From VFJJ01 sp031362415 (GTDB lineage Bacteria; Actinomycetota; Acidimicrobiia; IMCC26256; VFJJ01): DNA of 64,000 bases. Both the position numbers and the translations under genes were made by a program. This document shows positions 44,939-53,803 of this stretch, piece by piece; within the stretch, counting starts at the first letter, position 1, and every line of letters begins with the position of its first letter. The stretch lies in assembly GCA_031362415.1 (NCBI GenBank), contig JANLSK010000006.1, positions 76,305 to 140,304 of the forward strand. Reading direction: 5' to 3'. The notes under the pieces were generated by a model. The model was given only the letters and a program-made list of their open reading frames with translations, made no database searches and was not told the origin of the DNA.

Positions 44939-46444
44939 CTACTCGGCGGTGTTGAAGATGTCGGTGAGGTCCTTCCAGCCGCCGCTCTCGCCGATCGAGG
45001 AGTCGAACGACTGGAGCCGGAACCCGTCGTTGGCGTCGTACTTGCCCTCACCGAACGAGCTGAACGCGTTGGCGGGGATCTCCAGCGACGTGAGCGAGTG
45101 CACCGCTTCGGTCCAGCTCTCGTTGGTGAGGTCGGCGCCAGCCGCTTCGGCCACCTGCTTGAACACGGCCAGCTCGTCGCACGCGTCGCGCACCGCGATG
45201 TAGGTCTCGAGGCGCTTCTCGCCCTCGGCCACCACGAGATCTTGCGGGTCGATGACCGGGATGTCGGGGTTGGCCTGCTCGAAGATCGCGATGCACGCCT
45301 GGACCAGCGGCGTGTTGAACTGCTCGCCGTTGGTGTCGTTGAGGCCACCCACGCTGATGGCGCCTTCGTACGGGTTCGGCGAGACACCGGCGGTCACGAG
45401 GTCCTTGCCCTCGTTGATGATCCCCGACGGAGCGTCACCGATGATCAACAGTTCGGGGAAGGCGTCCTTGATCTTCGTGACGAACTGGTCGGCTCCAGCC
45501 TCCTGGCCGGCGATGATCAGCGTGTCGATCTCCTCGGTGCGCCAGCGCTCGAGGAACCCGTCGAGCTGGGCCTGGGCCTGGGTCGTGTCTTCGTCGACGA
45601 TGTCGAGGATCGCCGTCGAGCCCCGCTCGACACCGAGGTCGTCGAGCGCCGGCTCGATCACGTTCTCGGCCCGGTTGCCCGTCCGCGCCGATGCCAGCAC
45701 CCCGACCTTGCGACCGTCGAGGGTACCGGCCTGCTCGAGTGCGCTCATGAGCACGCTGATCGTCCGCTCGGCGGTCACGTCGTTGGTGAGCAAGAGACCC
45801 GGCGGGGCCTCGTCGATCCAGGCCTGCTCGAGCTCGTGGCCGATGTGGATGGTCTCGTTGTCACGGGTGAGGCAGAGCTGGGCGTCGCCGGAGAAGTCGA
45901 TGAAGACTCCGAGGGTTGCGAAGACCTCCTCGTCCTCGGTCATGGTGACGCACGCCGCCAGCGCTTCGGCATTGCCTATGGGGCAGTGCTTTTGGTACAC
46001 GGGCTCGATCCGGCGACCGAGGATGCCGCCGTCGGCGTTGATGGCGTCGATAAACGTCTGGTAGACGAGCTCCTGATCGCCGCGCTCGAAGTCGATGAAG
46101 TCGGCGATGCACTCGTAGTCGACGTAGAGGACGCCGAGCTTGATGGAGTCGGCGGTGACACCGCGGAACGAGTCGGTGAGCACGATGGGCTCGGTCGTGG
46201 TGGTGTCGGGTGCGGCGGTCGTCGAGGGCTCGGAGCCCCCCGTCGTCGGAGCCGTGGTGGCCGGGGCCGTCGTGGATTCGTCGGACGGGGCGACCGTGGT
46301 GACTGCCCCGTCATCCGCGGCATCATCGTCGTCGTCGCCGCACGCCGCGGCGAGCAACATGAGCGCGAACGGGACGGCCAGGCGCCGCATCCAGCGTCGC
46401 GTGGTGGTCCGAGTTCTGGTTCGCGTAGCCGTATCGGTTCCCAT
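44939..46444 (-). CDS. ABC substrate-binding lipoprotein (type I, Leu/Ile/Val family)
   Basis: A 501-residue binding protein with signal peptide and lipobox LAAAC (C35), an acidic/Thr-rich linker, and a type I periplasmic-binding fold: IKLGVLYVDYECIADFIDFE, DAINADGGILGRRIEPVYQK, and KVGVLASARTGNRAENVIEP. It captures the substrate for a Liv-type importer. It sits between the transporter operon on its right (divergent, start 46622) and cassette 1 on its left. Both importers flank it, so which one it serves is unclear. Confidence 0.92.
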   Translation of the reverse strand: MGTDTATRTRTRTTTRRWMRRLAVPFALMLLAAACGDDDDDAADDGAVTTVAPSDESTTAPATTAPTTGGSEPSTTAAPDTTTTEPIVLTDSFRGVTADSIKLGVLYVDYECIADFIDFERGDQELVYQTFIDAINADGGILGRRIEPVYQKHCPIGNAEALAACVTMTEDEEVFATLGVFIDFSGDAQLCLTRDNETIHIGHELEQAWIDEAPPGLLLTNDVTAERTISVLMSALEQAGTLDGRKVGVLASARTGNRAENVIEPALDDLGVERGSTAILDIVDEDTTQAQAQLDGFLERWRTEEIDTLIIAGQEAGADQFVTKIKDAFPELLIIGDAPSGIINEGKDLVTAGVSPNPYEGAISVGGLNDTNGEQFNTPLVQACIAIFEQANPDIPVIDPQDLVVAEGEKRLETYIAVRDACDELAVFKQVAEAAGADLTNESWTEAVHSLTSLEIPANAFSSFGEGKYDANDGFRLQSFDSSIGESGGWKDLTDIFNTAE

Positions 46445-46525
46445 GACTTCCCCTCTGGTTCGGCCCGGAAGGCCCGCAGATCACGGGATCTCACTCATCG
46501 ACGGCGCCCGGCCGGGGTGGTGGAG

Positions 46526-46541
46526 CTAACACTAACGTCAT
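46526..46541. promoter_or_regulatory. operator-like 16-bp site before SBP1 / LivHM
   Basis: CTAACACTAACGTCAT in the 177-base divergent gap (82 bases before SBP1's ATG and 81 before the LivHM GTG). Related to the 16-mers at 7983, 37834 and 53760. Confidence 0.45.
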
Positions 46542-46621
46542 ATTTCTCGGACCCGCCAGGATCCCCGTGCGGGCGGGTCGCGGGGTCGGTACCATCGGCC
46601 GACCACAGATCGAGGGGGAGT

Positions 46622-49030
46622 GTGGAAGATCTGCTCGTCTACATCGTGCGCGGGTTCCCGGCGGGGTGCGTCTACGGGCTCATCGCGATGGCGATCGTCC
46701 TCACGTACAAGACCTCCGGCGTGTTCAACCTCGCGTTCGGAGCCCAGGCCTACGTGGCTGCCGCGCTGTTCTACAAGCTGGGCAAGGAACGCGACTGGCC
46801 GACGGGCGTCGCCGCCGCGCTGGCCGTGCTCGTCCTGTCGCCACTGCTCGCCCTGGCGCTCGAGTACTTCATCTTCCGCCACATGCGCACCCAGCCCTTG
46901 GTGGTCAAGCTCGTCGCCGCGCTCGGCCTGCTGACGGCGCTGCCTGAGATCACCCGGCTCTGGTTCGGCAAGGAGATCAAGAACATTCCGCCCAGCGTGG
47001 CGCCGTCGCCCGACCGCCTGTACAAAATCACCGACCGCGTCACCATCACCCAGGACCGGCTCGTCACCGTCGTGGCGTCGCTCATCGTCTTCGCTGCGCT
47101 CACCGCGCTCTTCCGCTACACCGTGTTGGGCCTGCGGATGCGGGCGCTCGTCGAGAGCCCGAGGATGGTGGAGCTGGCCGGGGTCAACGCCAACCTGGTG
47201 AGCCGTATCGCCTGGATGCTCTCGGGATTCCTCGCCGGGTTGGCCGGTGTGCTGTTCGCCCACACCGAGCCGCAGCTCCGGCCCGACAACTACACCGGCT
47301 TGCTCGTCGTGTCGATCGCCGCAGCCGCCTTCGGCCTGTTCAAGAGCATCCCCCGCACCCTGGCCGGTGGGATGCTCATCGCCATCGTGGGCGGGCAGAT
47401 GATCCCGGGGTGGCTGGGTGTCGAGCGCACGATCACGAGCTACATCAGGCCGTCGTTCCCGTTCCTCATGCTGTTCGCCATCCTCATGTTCGTCCCCGGG
47501 ATACGGGCCACACGGGAGACGACCGACCCGCTCGCCGGGGTCGACCCGCCCCCGCCGGCTCTGGCGGCCAGCTACCGAGATGCCGAGCTCGATCGGCTCA
47601 CCCGCAAGGTGCTGTTCCCCGCGTTCATCGCCGCAGTGCTGTACCTCGTCCTGTTCCAGCTTCCCGGGTTGTGGGTGGCCCGAATAACCGAGGGCGTGTG
47701 CCTCGCCATCATCTTCTTGTCGATCACCGTGCTGACGGGGCTTTCGGGGCAACTCTCGTTGGCTCAGTCGGTGTTCGCCGGGGCCGGCGCGTTCACCGTC
47801 GGGCAACTCTCGGAGCGCTACGACTGGAACCCGCTCATCGGTCTGCTGTTCGGGGCCCTCATCGCCACCGTCGCCGGGGCCCTGGTTGCCTTGCCGGCCA
47901 TGCGCCTCGGCGGGTTGTACCTCGCCGTGGCCACCTTCGCACTCGCCCTGTTGGCCCAGAACGCCTTGTACGGACGCGACTGGGTCGGAGGGTTCGCGGG
48001 CAAGGTCCTGATCCCCCGCCCCGAGGCCTTCGGAATCGACTTCGCCGACGACAAGCCGTTCTTCATCCTGTGCGCGGCGATCCTGACGATCCTCTCGTAC
48101 GCCGTGATCTTCGTACGTCGAGGTACCACTGGCCGCTTCCTGTTCGCGATGCGCGGGAGCGAAACCGCGGCCGCGGCGTCGGCCATCGACCCCGTGCGCT
48201 ACAAGCTCATCGTGTTCATGTTCGCGTCGTTCATCGCCGGGGTGGGCGGGGCGCTGCTCGGCATGTACCAGGGCGAGGCGTCGACCGGCATCGAGAGCCT
48301 GTCGATCTTCTCCCCGTTCTTCGGGCTGGTCTTCGTGGTGCTCGTCGTGACGCTCGGCGTCCGCACGATCCAGGGAGCCATCGTGGCGGGAATCTCGTTC
48401 GTGTTGTTCCCGCTGCTTCTCGAGTGGTTCAAGCTCCCCATGGAGTTCTCGCTCATCCTGTTCGGCTTCGGCGCCATCACCTTCGCCCGTCATCCCGAAG
48501 GGATCATGGAGGCCAACACCCGCAAGAGCGTGTTGCGGACCGCCGAGAACAAGGCCAACCCGCGCCTGGCCCGGCGCCGCCGGCTAGTTGCCTGGGCCGT
48601 CATGTGCGTGATCGCCGTCCCCGTGCTCGTGCGCTCGGCCACGCGCGACGCCGGCACCGCCGAGATCAACACCGGCTTCGCTCTGCTCCCCATCGAGTGT
48701 GGAACCGTCTGGGAGGTCTACACCGACTTCGATCCGGCTGGCGTCAACGCGGCCCAGCGGGAGGAGGTCGAGCCGGCCTGCAAGACCGGTGCCCGCTACC
48801 ACCTCACCCACACGGCCGGCATCAAGTTCTGGGACTACGGCGGGGCGTGGAAGGCGCTGTTCTTGTTCCTGTGGGGCTTCCTCCGGTTCTTGCCGAGCCT
48901 GATCGGTGGCGGGAGAGTCCGTCCGGGAGCTGTTGGGGCACAAGGGGCACAGGAGCCACCCGGCCCCGAGCCCGATCCGGGTCTCGACCCCGACGATGAG
49001 TCCCCCCGGCCGAGCGAGGTCACGGCATGA
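46622..49030 (+). CDS. LivH-LivM fused permease with a C-terminal extracytoplasmic extension
   Basis: An 802-residue protein. LivH (1-~290; YKTSGVFNLAFGAQAYVAAA) is followed by LivM (~330-640; LTGLSGQLSLAQSVFAGAGA). Unusually it then has another membrane segment (~650-675), about 70 residues with two Cys (IECGTVWEVYTDF, EPACKTGARYHL), a final membrane segment (~742-763, KALFLFLWGFLRFLPSLIGG) and a Pro/Asp-rich tail. Such a tail is not part of normal LivM. Start is GTG 46622 after GAGGGGGA; the open frame upstream is antisense to SBP1. The LivG gene overlaps the stop (ATGA). Confidence 0.9.
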   Translation: MEDLLVYIVRGFPAGCVYGLIAMAIVLTYKTSGVFNLAFGAQAYVAAALFYKLGKERDWPTGVAAALAVLVLSPLLALALEYFIFRHMRTQPLVVKLVAALGLLTALPEITRLWFGKEIKNIPPSVAPSPDRLYKITDRVTITQDRLVTVVASLIVFAALTALFRYTVLGLRMRALVESPRMVELAGVNANLVSRIAWMLSGFLAGLAGVLFAHTEPQLRPDNYTGLLVVSIAAAAFGLFKSIPRTLAGGMLIAIVGGQMIPGWLGVERTITSYIRPSFPFLMLFAILMFVPGIRATRETTDPLAGVDPPPPALAASYRDAELDRLTRKVLFPAFIAAVLYLVLFQLPGLWVARITEGVCLAIIFLSITVLTGLSGQLSLAQSVFAGAGAFTVGQLSERYDWNPLIGLLFGALIATVAGALVALPAMRLGGLYLAVATFALALLAQNALYGRDWVGGFAGKVLIPRPEAFGIDFADDKPFFILCAAILTILSYAVIFVRRGTTGRFLFAMRGSETAAAASAIDPVRYKLIVFMFASFIAGVGGALLGMYQGEASTGIESLSIFSPFFGLVFVVLVVTLGVRTIQGAIVAGISFVLFPLLLEWFKLPMEFSLILFGFGAITFARHPEGIMEANTRKSVLRTAENKANPRLARRRRLVAWAVMCVIAVPVLVRSATRDAGTAEINTGFALLPIECGTVWEVYTDFDPAGVNAAQREEVEPACKTGARYHLTHTAGIKFWDYGGAWKALFLFLWGFLRFLPSLIGGGRVRPGAVGAQGAQEPPGPEPDPGLDPDDESPRPSEVTA

Positions 49031-49836
49031 GCGCGCCCGACGGAACCAGGCTCCTGCACGCCGAGGGTATCGGCAAGCGCTTCGGTGGGATCACCGCGCT
49101 CGACGATGTCGAGCTCACCGTCAACACGCACGAGATCGTGGGCCTGGTGGGGCCCAACGGGGCCGGCAAGACGACGTTCTTCAACTGCCTCCTGGGGATC
49201 CTGCGTCCCGACGCCGGCACCGTCGCCTTCCGCGGGCTCGACATCAGCCGGATGCCCACCCACAAGCGGGCCCGGCTCGGGATCGGGCGCACCTTCCAAC
49301 GGCTCGAGCTCTTCACCGGGATGACCGTCAGGGAGCACCTGCTCGTCACCGAACGTTCCCGTCGAGGCACCGGCTCGCTCTGGAAGGACCTGCTCAACCG
49401 GGGAGGCCCCACGGCCGACGAGCAGGCCGCCGTGTGGGAGACCATCGAGCTGGTGCGCCTGGGCGACGAGGCCGACAAGCCCGTCGAGTCGTTGTCGCTC
49501 GGGCGCAACCGCATCGTGGAGCTGGCCCGGGCGTTGCAGCTGCGCCCCGACCTCCTGTTGCTCGACGAGCCGTCGTCGGGGCTCGACCGCAAGGAGACGC
49601 ACGCGTTGGTCGACGTGCTCCACGGCATCCAGGAGTCGCGCGGGACGGCCGTGTTGCTCGTCGAGCACGACCTCGAGATGGTGGTTCGGGCCGTCTCACG
49701 CATGTACGTGCTCGATCTCGGACGGATGCTGACGTCGGGAACGGTCAACGAGGTGATGGCCGACTCACGGGTGCGGGAGGCCTACCTCGGCAGCATGGCC
49801 GAAACCCTGGCCCCGACCAGAGGCGACACGCCATGA
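49027..49836 (+). CDS. livG: LivG-type ABC ATPase
   Basis: A 269-residue ATPase with Walker A GPNGAGKT, Q-loop FQRLELFTGMTV, Walker B LLLLDEPSSGLD and H-loop LVEHDLEMVV. The ABC signature is the variant SLSLGRNRIVELARAL instead of LSGGQ or the LivG-typical LPYGxQR. Its ATG overlaps the stop of the LivHM gene, and the livF start overlaps its own stop, so the three genes are one coupled translation unit. Confidence 0.92.
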   Translation: MSAPDGTRLLHAEGIGKRFGGITALDDVELTVNTHEIVGLVGPNGAGKTTFFNCLLGILRPDAGTVAFRGLDISRMPTHKRARLGIGRTFQRLELFTGMTVREHLLVTERSRRGTGSLWKDLLNRGGPTADEQAAVWETIELVRLGDEADKPVESLSLGRNRIVELARALQLRPDLLLLDEPSSGLDRKETHALVDVLHGIQESRGTAVLLVEHDLEMVVRAVSRMYVLDLGRMLTSGTVNEVMADSRVREAYLGSMAETLAPTRGDTP

Positions 49837-50621
49837 CGGGCGCCACGACGGCACCGGGCGCGCCGGCCGGGGCCGGGGCCGCCGCGGCGAACATCGCTGC
49901 GCCGGAGACGCCAGCACCGTTGCTCAGCGTTGAGCACGTCGACGCCGGATACGGACCCTTCCGGTCGATCTTCGACATCTCGTTCACGATCGCCGAGGGC
50001 AAAGCGACGGCCGTCCTCGGGCCCAACGGTTGCGGCAAGACCACCACGGCGCGAGTCGTCACCGGTCTCGTCAAGCCCACGGCCGGCCGGGTGCTGCTCG
50101 ACGGGCTCGACATCACCGGCCTGCCAGCGTGGAAGGTGGCCCGGGCCGGGATCATCCACGCCCCCGAAGGCCGCTCCGTATTCGCCAGCCTCACCGTCGA
50201 GGAGAACCTGGCGCTCACGTTCGTGGCCCAGCTCGGCAAGAAGGGCGCCCCGGCGGCGTTGCAGCGCGCCTACGACCTGTTCCCCCGCCTGGGTGAGCGC
50301 CGCAAGCAGTTGGCGGGAACGCTCTCGGGCGGGGAGCAGCGCATGCTCTCGCTGGCCCGGGTGATGGTGAACCCGCCCCGCCTGCTCGTGGCCGACGAGC
50401 TCTCGTTGGGTCTGGCGCCGATCATCGTCGACGAGGTGTTCGCCACGCTCGAGACCGTCAAGGCGACCGGCACGTCGATCCTCATCGTCGAACAGCACGT
50501 GCAGCGCGCGCTTGCACTGGCCGATCATGCCGTGCTGATCTCCAAGGGCGCGGTCGTGGCCGCCGGTCCCGTCGCCGAGATCCGCTCCAAGGTCGACGAG
50601 ATCATCCCCACCGGCCTGTAG
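49833..50621 (+). CDS. livF: LivF-type ABC ATPase
   Basis: A 262-residue ATPase. Walker A is GPNGCGKT, the signature LSGGEQRMLSLARVM, Walker B LLVADELSLGLAP and the H-loop ILIVEQHVQRAL. A 25-residue Ala/Gly/Pro-rich leader precedes the domain. Last gene of the LivHM-LivG-LivF operon. Cassette 2 begins 42 bases beyond its stop with element 2a. Confidence 0.92.
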   Translation: MTGATTAPGAPAGAGAAAANIAAPETPAPLLSVEHVDAGYGPFRSIFDISFTIAEGKATAVLGPNGCGKTTTARVVTGLVKPTAGRVLLDGLDITGLPAWKVARAGIIHAPEGRSVFASLTVEENLALTFVAQLGKKGAPAALQRAYDLFPRLGERRKQLAGTLSGGEQRMLSLARVMVNPPRLLVADELSLGLAPIIVDEVFATLETVKATGTSILIVEQHVQRALALADHAVLISKGAVVAAGPVAEIRSKVDEIIPTGL

Positions 50622-50663
50622 CCCGGCGTCGGGGCCCCGCGCCGGCCCGGGGCCAGGCCCGCC

Positions 50664-50725
50664 CCCCAGGAGAGCATTGTTCAGTTGGACACCCCCGGTG
50701 ACGTCGTAGTGAACAATGCTCGGGA
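50664..50725. repeat. palindromic element 2a (right flank of nuclease cassette 2)
   Basis: Core GAGCATTGTTCA ... TGAACAATGCTC (12-base perfect arms, 26-base centre) within a 62-base unit that also includes CCCCAGG before and GGGA after. It is a direct repeat of 51668-51729 with only two differences (60/62). The stop codon and last 13 codons of the cassette gene are inside this element. Confidence 0.93.
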
Positions 50726-51616
50726 GTGACGGGCGTCGCGCACGGTCGCGACGACATCGTCAGGTCGGGACTTCGACGTGAACTCGAGCACGACCCATCC
50801 GGCGATGAGCAGCTCGTTGCGGCGCACGGGATCGGCGTCGAAAGCGCTGCGATGCCCGTGATGCTCCCAGCTCTGGTACTCCCAACCGATCCCGAGATCG
50901 GGATAGGCGCCGTCGAAGCGGTACTCGCGCCCGCGAATGACCACCAGGTGTTGCATCACCGGCCGGGGCAGGCCGGCCTCGACGAGTGTTCGAGCCACAT
51001 CGAGCTCGGGGGTGCTCTCTCCCGGATGCGTCTCATCAGCACGCTCCGCCAGCAGCTCACGCATCACGGTGCTCCGACGCCGCCCGCGGTGCGCAAGATC
51101 GTGGAAGACCGAACGCAGCCGACCCATGTCGACGATGCCGAGCCGACGGCCATCGTCGAGCGTCCGGCCGAGCACCTGCGCCGGAATCGAGGACGTGAGG
51201 TCGCACAGCGTCCGCTCGGCCGACGTGACCGCAAACCGCCCGATGGAGCCTCGATGGGCAGGCCCGCAGATCCGGCTGCGATGCACCTTCACACCATCGA
51301 GTCGCACCTGACGAGCACCCAGCATCGTGAGCTCGAGCCCCGACGGCCGTCCCAACCGTTCGAAGCCCCACAGTGCGGCCGCCGATCGATGTGACACGAC
51401 AGCGTCAGGCCCGGCGGCCAAGAGCGCGGCCAAGAGTTCGCGCTCCTGGCTCGACGGGGCTCCGGCCACGGCCAGCACGCCGCGCCTCACCGACGCGAGC
51501 CGTCCTGCTCGCAGACTCCCGTCGAGCTGGCCCGGTGTGAGGTGCGCCGCGGCCTCGTCGAAGGTGGCCAGCCCGAGATTGCTGGCGGTGGTGGCGTACA
51601 ACGTTCGTTCGGTCAT
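50681..51616 (-). CDS. AbiEi-like / DUF559 nuclease-fold protein, cassette 2
   Basis: A 311-residue protein of the same family as 43873-44808: N-terminal FDEAAAHLTPGQLDGSLRAG and AVVSHRSAAALWGFERLG, then a C-terminal nuclease-like domain YRFDGAYPDLGIGWEYQSWE ... RRNELLIAGWVVLEF. Asp and Glu metal-ligand positions are kept, with WEYQS in place of the usual VExDG. The C-terminus ALFTTTSPGVSN is read from element 2a itself, so the element is both coding and structural. It is 59 bases from start to element 2b. Confidence 0.85.
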   Translation of the reverse strand: MTERTLYATTASNLGLATFDEAAAHLTPGQLDGSLRAGRLASVRRGVLAVAGAPSSQERELLAALLAAGPDAVVSHRSAAALWGFERLGRPSGLELTMLGARQVRLDGVKVHRSRICGPAHRGSIGRFAVTSAERTLCDLTSSIPAQVLGRTLDDGRRLGIVDMGRLRSVFHDLAHRGRRRSTVMRELLAERADETHPGESTPELDVARTLVEAGLPRPVMQHLVVIRGREYRFDGAYPDLGIGWEYQSWEHHGHRSAFDADPVRRNELLIAGWVVLEFTSKSRPDDVVATVRDARHSRALFTTTSPGVSN

Positions 51617-51667
51617 GACCGGATGGTGCCAGAGCCCTGTGACACATATCAGAGCCAGCCCAGCGAG

Positions 51668-51729
51668 CCCCAGGCGAGCATTGTTCAGTTGGACATCCCC
51701 GGTGACGTCGTAGTGAACAATGCTCGGGA
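51668..51729. repeat. palindromic element 2b (left flank of nuclease cassette 2)
   Basis: Direct copy of element 2a (60 of 62 bases), same 12-base arms and same 26-base centre with one C-to-T change. It sits between the cassette start and the end of the SBP2 gene (51780). Confidence 0.93.
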
Positions 51730-51744
51730 AGGGGTCGTGCTTTA

Positions 51745-51774
51745 CACGGCCACGGCCACGGCCACGGCCACGGC
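51745..51774. repeat. CACGGC hexanucleotide repeat after SBP2
   Basis: Five perfect tandem CACGGC units (with a partial sixth, CAGGGC) directly downstream of the SBP2 stop codon. A simple-sequence tract that may vary in copy number. Confidence 0.9.
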
Positions 51775-51779
51775 CAGGG

Positions 51780-53720
51780 CTACTCGGGGGGTTCGGCGAC
51801 GCCGAGGCACTCCGCGGCCAACTCGCGGTTGGTGTTGGCGAGGAGGTCGCAGGCTGCGAAGGGGTGCATGAGCCATTCCCCGTCGACCTCGACCACGTAC
51901 GACGTGAGTGCGACGTTGAGCACCTGGCCGTTCAGCTCCGGCTTGAACTTCAAGTCGGCGGTGGTCTGGGACGTGTAGATCACCTGCACCTCGGCCGGGA
52001 AGGCCGACGGCGGCGTGAACGAGGCCGTGAGCTGCTCGCGGATCGATTCACTGTTGGCGATCACCGCGAGCCGGTCGTCGACCGTCTCGGCCCGGAAGTA
52101 CCGGAGCAGCACATCGTTGATCGCAGCGTCGGCTGCGGCCACGTCGTCGGGCTCCTCGACTGCTCCGCCATCGCCGGCTTCGACCTCGGCCGTACCCTCG
52201 ACGCCCTCGGTCGAGAGGCCGAGGTCCTCGTCGCCATAGCTCTCGAACGTGAACACGGTCGGATCCGGGTCGACGAGGTCGAAGCAGGTCCAGGGCTTGG
52301 TCGGATCTTCAGCAATCGAGACGAACTTCTTGTTGGCTCCGTCGACCTCCATGTACGAGGTGCAGTTGGTCGAGGGACCGGTGGAGTGGTCGTTGGCGAA
52401 GTCGACGCCAGGGACGATGCCACCCGCGCTGTAGGGACCGAAGTTGTTGAGCGCGTCGATCACGGACTGCCGGTCGAACGTTCCGCCGTTGGCCTGGGCG
52501 GCAGCCCGGATACCGGTCACGAACATGTCGACGTTGATCCAGCCGGCCAGGGTGTACTCGCTGATCGGGAGATCGTTCGTCGTCATCGAGTTCTGGTACG
52601 CGAGCCCACCGGGAGGCTGAGGAACCTCGAAGGGCCGCAGCTCGGTCCCCGTCCACACCCGGTTCTTGATCTTGTCGCCGAACTCATCGATCGCCGCCTG
52701 GTCGTAGCCGTTCGGCCAATACATCTGGGTGTCGAGCCCGGCATTCTGCAGGGCTTCGAGGATGCGGAGATTCCCGCCCAGGTCCATGCAGGTGAGCAGC
52801 AGGTCGACTCCGTTGTCGCGCACGGCGTCGATGGTCGGTCCGAGATCCTCGGGGGTGAACCCGAAGTTGAGGCTGTTGTCCTGGAGCCCGACGATGATGT
52901 CCGACTCGAAGTGGGTGAATGACAGGCCCTGCGTTTCGCCGCATGACTTCGACTGCGGTGACGACCCGTACGACAACGTGCCGACGACCGACGCGCCCAT
53001 CTGCTCGGCGATCCACACCCAGTCCTCGGCCGGGCACCCCACGTTGTCGTCGTCGTTCAGGCCGGCGAAGCAGATGTACGACCCGTTCTGTGCGAACAGG
53101 TTCTCGCCCAGGGTCCACTCGACCTGGATGTTCCAGCCGAAGGTGGGGATGCCGTTGTCGACGAGGTACTGCGAGCTGCCGAAGCTCTGCGTCGTCACCG
53201 GGAGGATCGCAAAGACCTCCTCCTCCTCGACGAGCTCGCGCGCCGCGAGGATGTTGCGTGAGGTTGACGTCTGGTCGTCGATGGCGTCGACGTAGGTGAT
53301 CTGACGGCCGCACACACCGCCGGCGTCGTTCACGCCCTTGATGTAGGCCAAGGCGCCCTCGACCGAGTCGCGGTAGGGGTTCCCCACGGGATTGGTCGCT
53401 CCGACGATCCCGCCGACGCGGATCTCGGTGTCGGAAACGCCGGGCACGCCCTCGATGCTGACATTCTCACAGTCGTCGCCCGACGGAATGCCTGAGCCCA
53501 ACACGGTTCCCGGACCGGTCTCGACGGCAATGGTCGTGGCCGGCTCGCCCGGTGCGGTCGTTGCCCCCGGCCCGCTCGTCTCTCCTGCCGCGGTCTGGGC
53601 CGTGGTCTCCCCGACGGGCGCCGTCTCACCGGTCGCATCGTCATCGTCGTCGCCGCACGCGGCAACCACCAACATGAGGCTCACCGCGAGCCCACCCCAC
53701 TTGATCATCCTCCGAGCCAT
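51780..53720 (-). CDS. ABC substrate-binding lipoprotein with C-terminal NTF2-like extension
   Basis: A 646-residue protein. Signal peptide and lipobox VVAAC (C22); type I binding domain (~60-500) with IEGVPGVSDTEIRVGGIVGA, KGVNDAGGVCGRQITYVDAI and SRNILAARELVEEEEV. A Glu/Val/Ala-rich linker leads to residues ~525-640, AINDVLLRYFRAETVDDRLA ... GEWLMHPFAACDLLANT, which look like an NTF2/Mce-associated-type cone domain not normally present in such proteins. It is convergent with the LivF gene across cassette 2, and probably serves this importer. Confidence 0.9.
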   Translation of the reverse strand: MARRMIKWGGLAVSLMLVVAACGDDDDDATGETAPVGETTAQTAAGETSGPGATTAPGEPATTIAVETGPGTVLGSGIPSGDDCENVSIEGVPGVSDTEIRVGGIVGATNPVGNPYRDSVEGALAYIKGVNDAGGVCGRQITYVDAIDDQTSTSRNILAARELVEEEEVFAILPVTTQSFGSSQYLVDNGIPTFGWNIQVEWTLGENLFAQNGSYICFAGLNDDDNVGCPAEDWVWIAEQMGASVVGTLSYGSSPQSKSCGETQGLSFTHFESDIIVGLQDNSLNFGFTPEDLGPTIDAVRDNGVDLLLTCMDLGGNLRILEALQNAGLDTQMYWPNGYDQAAIDEFGDKIKNRVWTGTELRPFEVPQPPGGLAYQNSMTTNDLPISEYTLAGWINVDMFVTGIRAAAQANGGTFDRQSVIDALNNFGPYSAGGIVPGVDFANDHSTGPSTNCTSYMEVDGANKKFVSIAEDPTKPWTCFDLVDPDPTVFTFESYGDEDLGLSTEGVEGTAEVEAGDGGAVEEPDDVAAADAAINDVLLRYFRAETVDDRLAVIANSESIREQLTASFTPPSAFPAEVQVIYTSQTTADLKFKPELNGQVLNVALTSYVVEVDGEWLMHPFAACDLLANTNRELAAECLGVAEPPE

Positions 53721-53759
53721 GTTTCCCCCTGGTCGGTCGGTGCTGGAACTCCTGGAAAC

Positions 53760-53775
53760 CTGACTGTAACGTCAG
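53760..53775. promoter_or_regulatory. operator-like perfect site CTGAC-N6-GTCAG before SBP2
   Basis: CTGACTGTAACGTCAG, a perfect 5+5 inverted repeat 40 bases before the SBP2 start. It is the most symmetrical of four similar 16-mers (others at 7983, 37834, 46526). Confidence 0.55.
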
Positions 53776-53803
53776 TGCGAGGAGCGTGCATGGCGCTCGA
53801 CCG

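Noticed and set aside
44237..46621. An open frame continuous with the LivHM gene extending 795 codons upstream
   Set aside because: It is antisense to cassette 1 and SBP1 and its composition is not protein-like; the LivH domain starts at 46622 with a ribosome-binding site.
46538..48493. A 651-codon open frame antisense to the LivHM fusion (and similarly 56498-58444 antisense to hyuB, 749-1684 antisense to the first acyl-CoA dehydrogenase)
   Set aside because: High GC makes long antisense frames common. These have low-complexity Arg/Gly/His/Glu content and no recognisable domain, while the opposite strand has clear families.
43802..51729. The paired palindromes as CRISPR-like repeats
   Set aside because: Only two copies per pair, about 1 kb apart with a full gene between them, and no spacers of uniform length.
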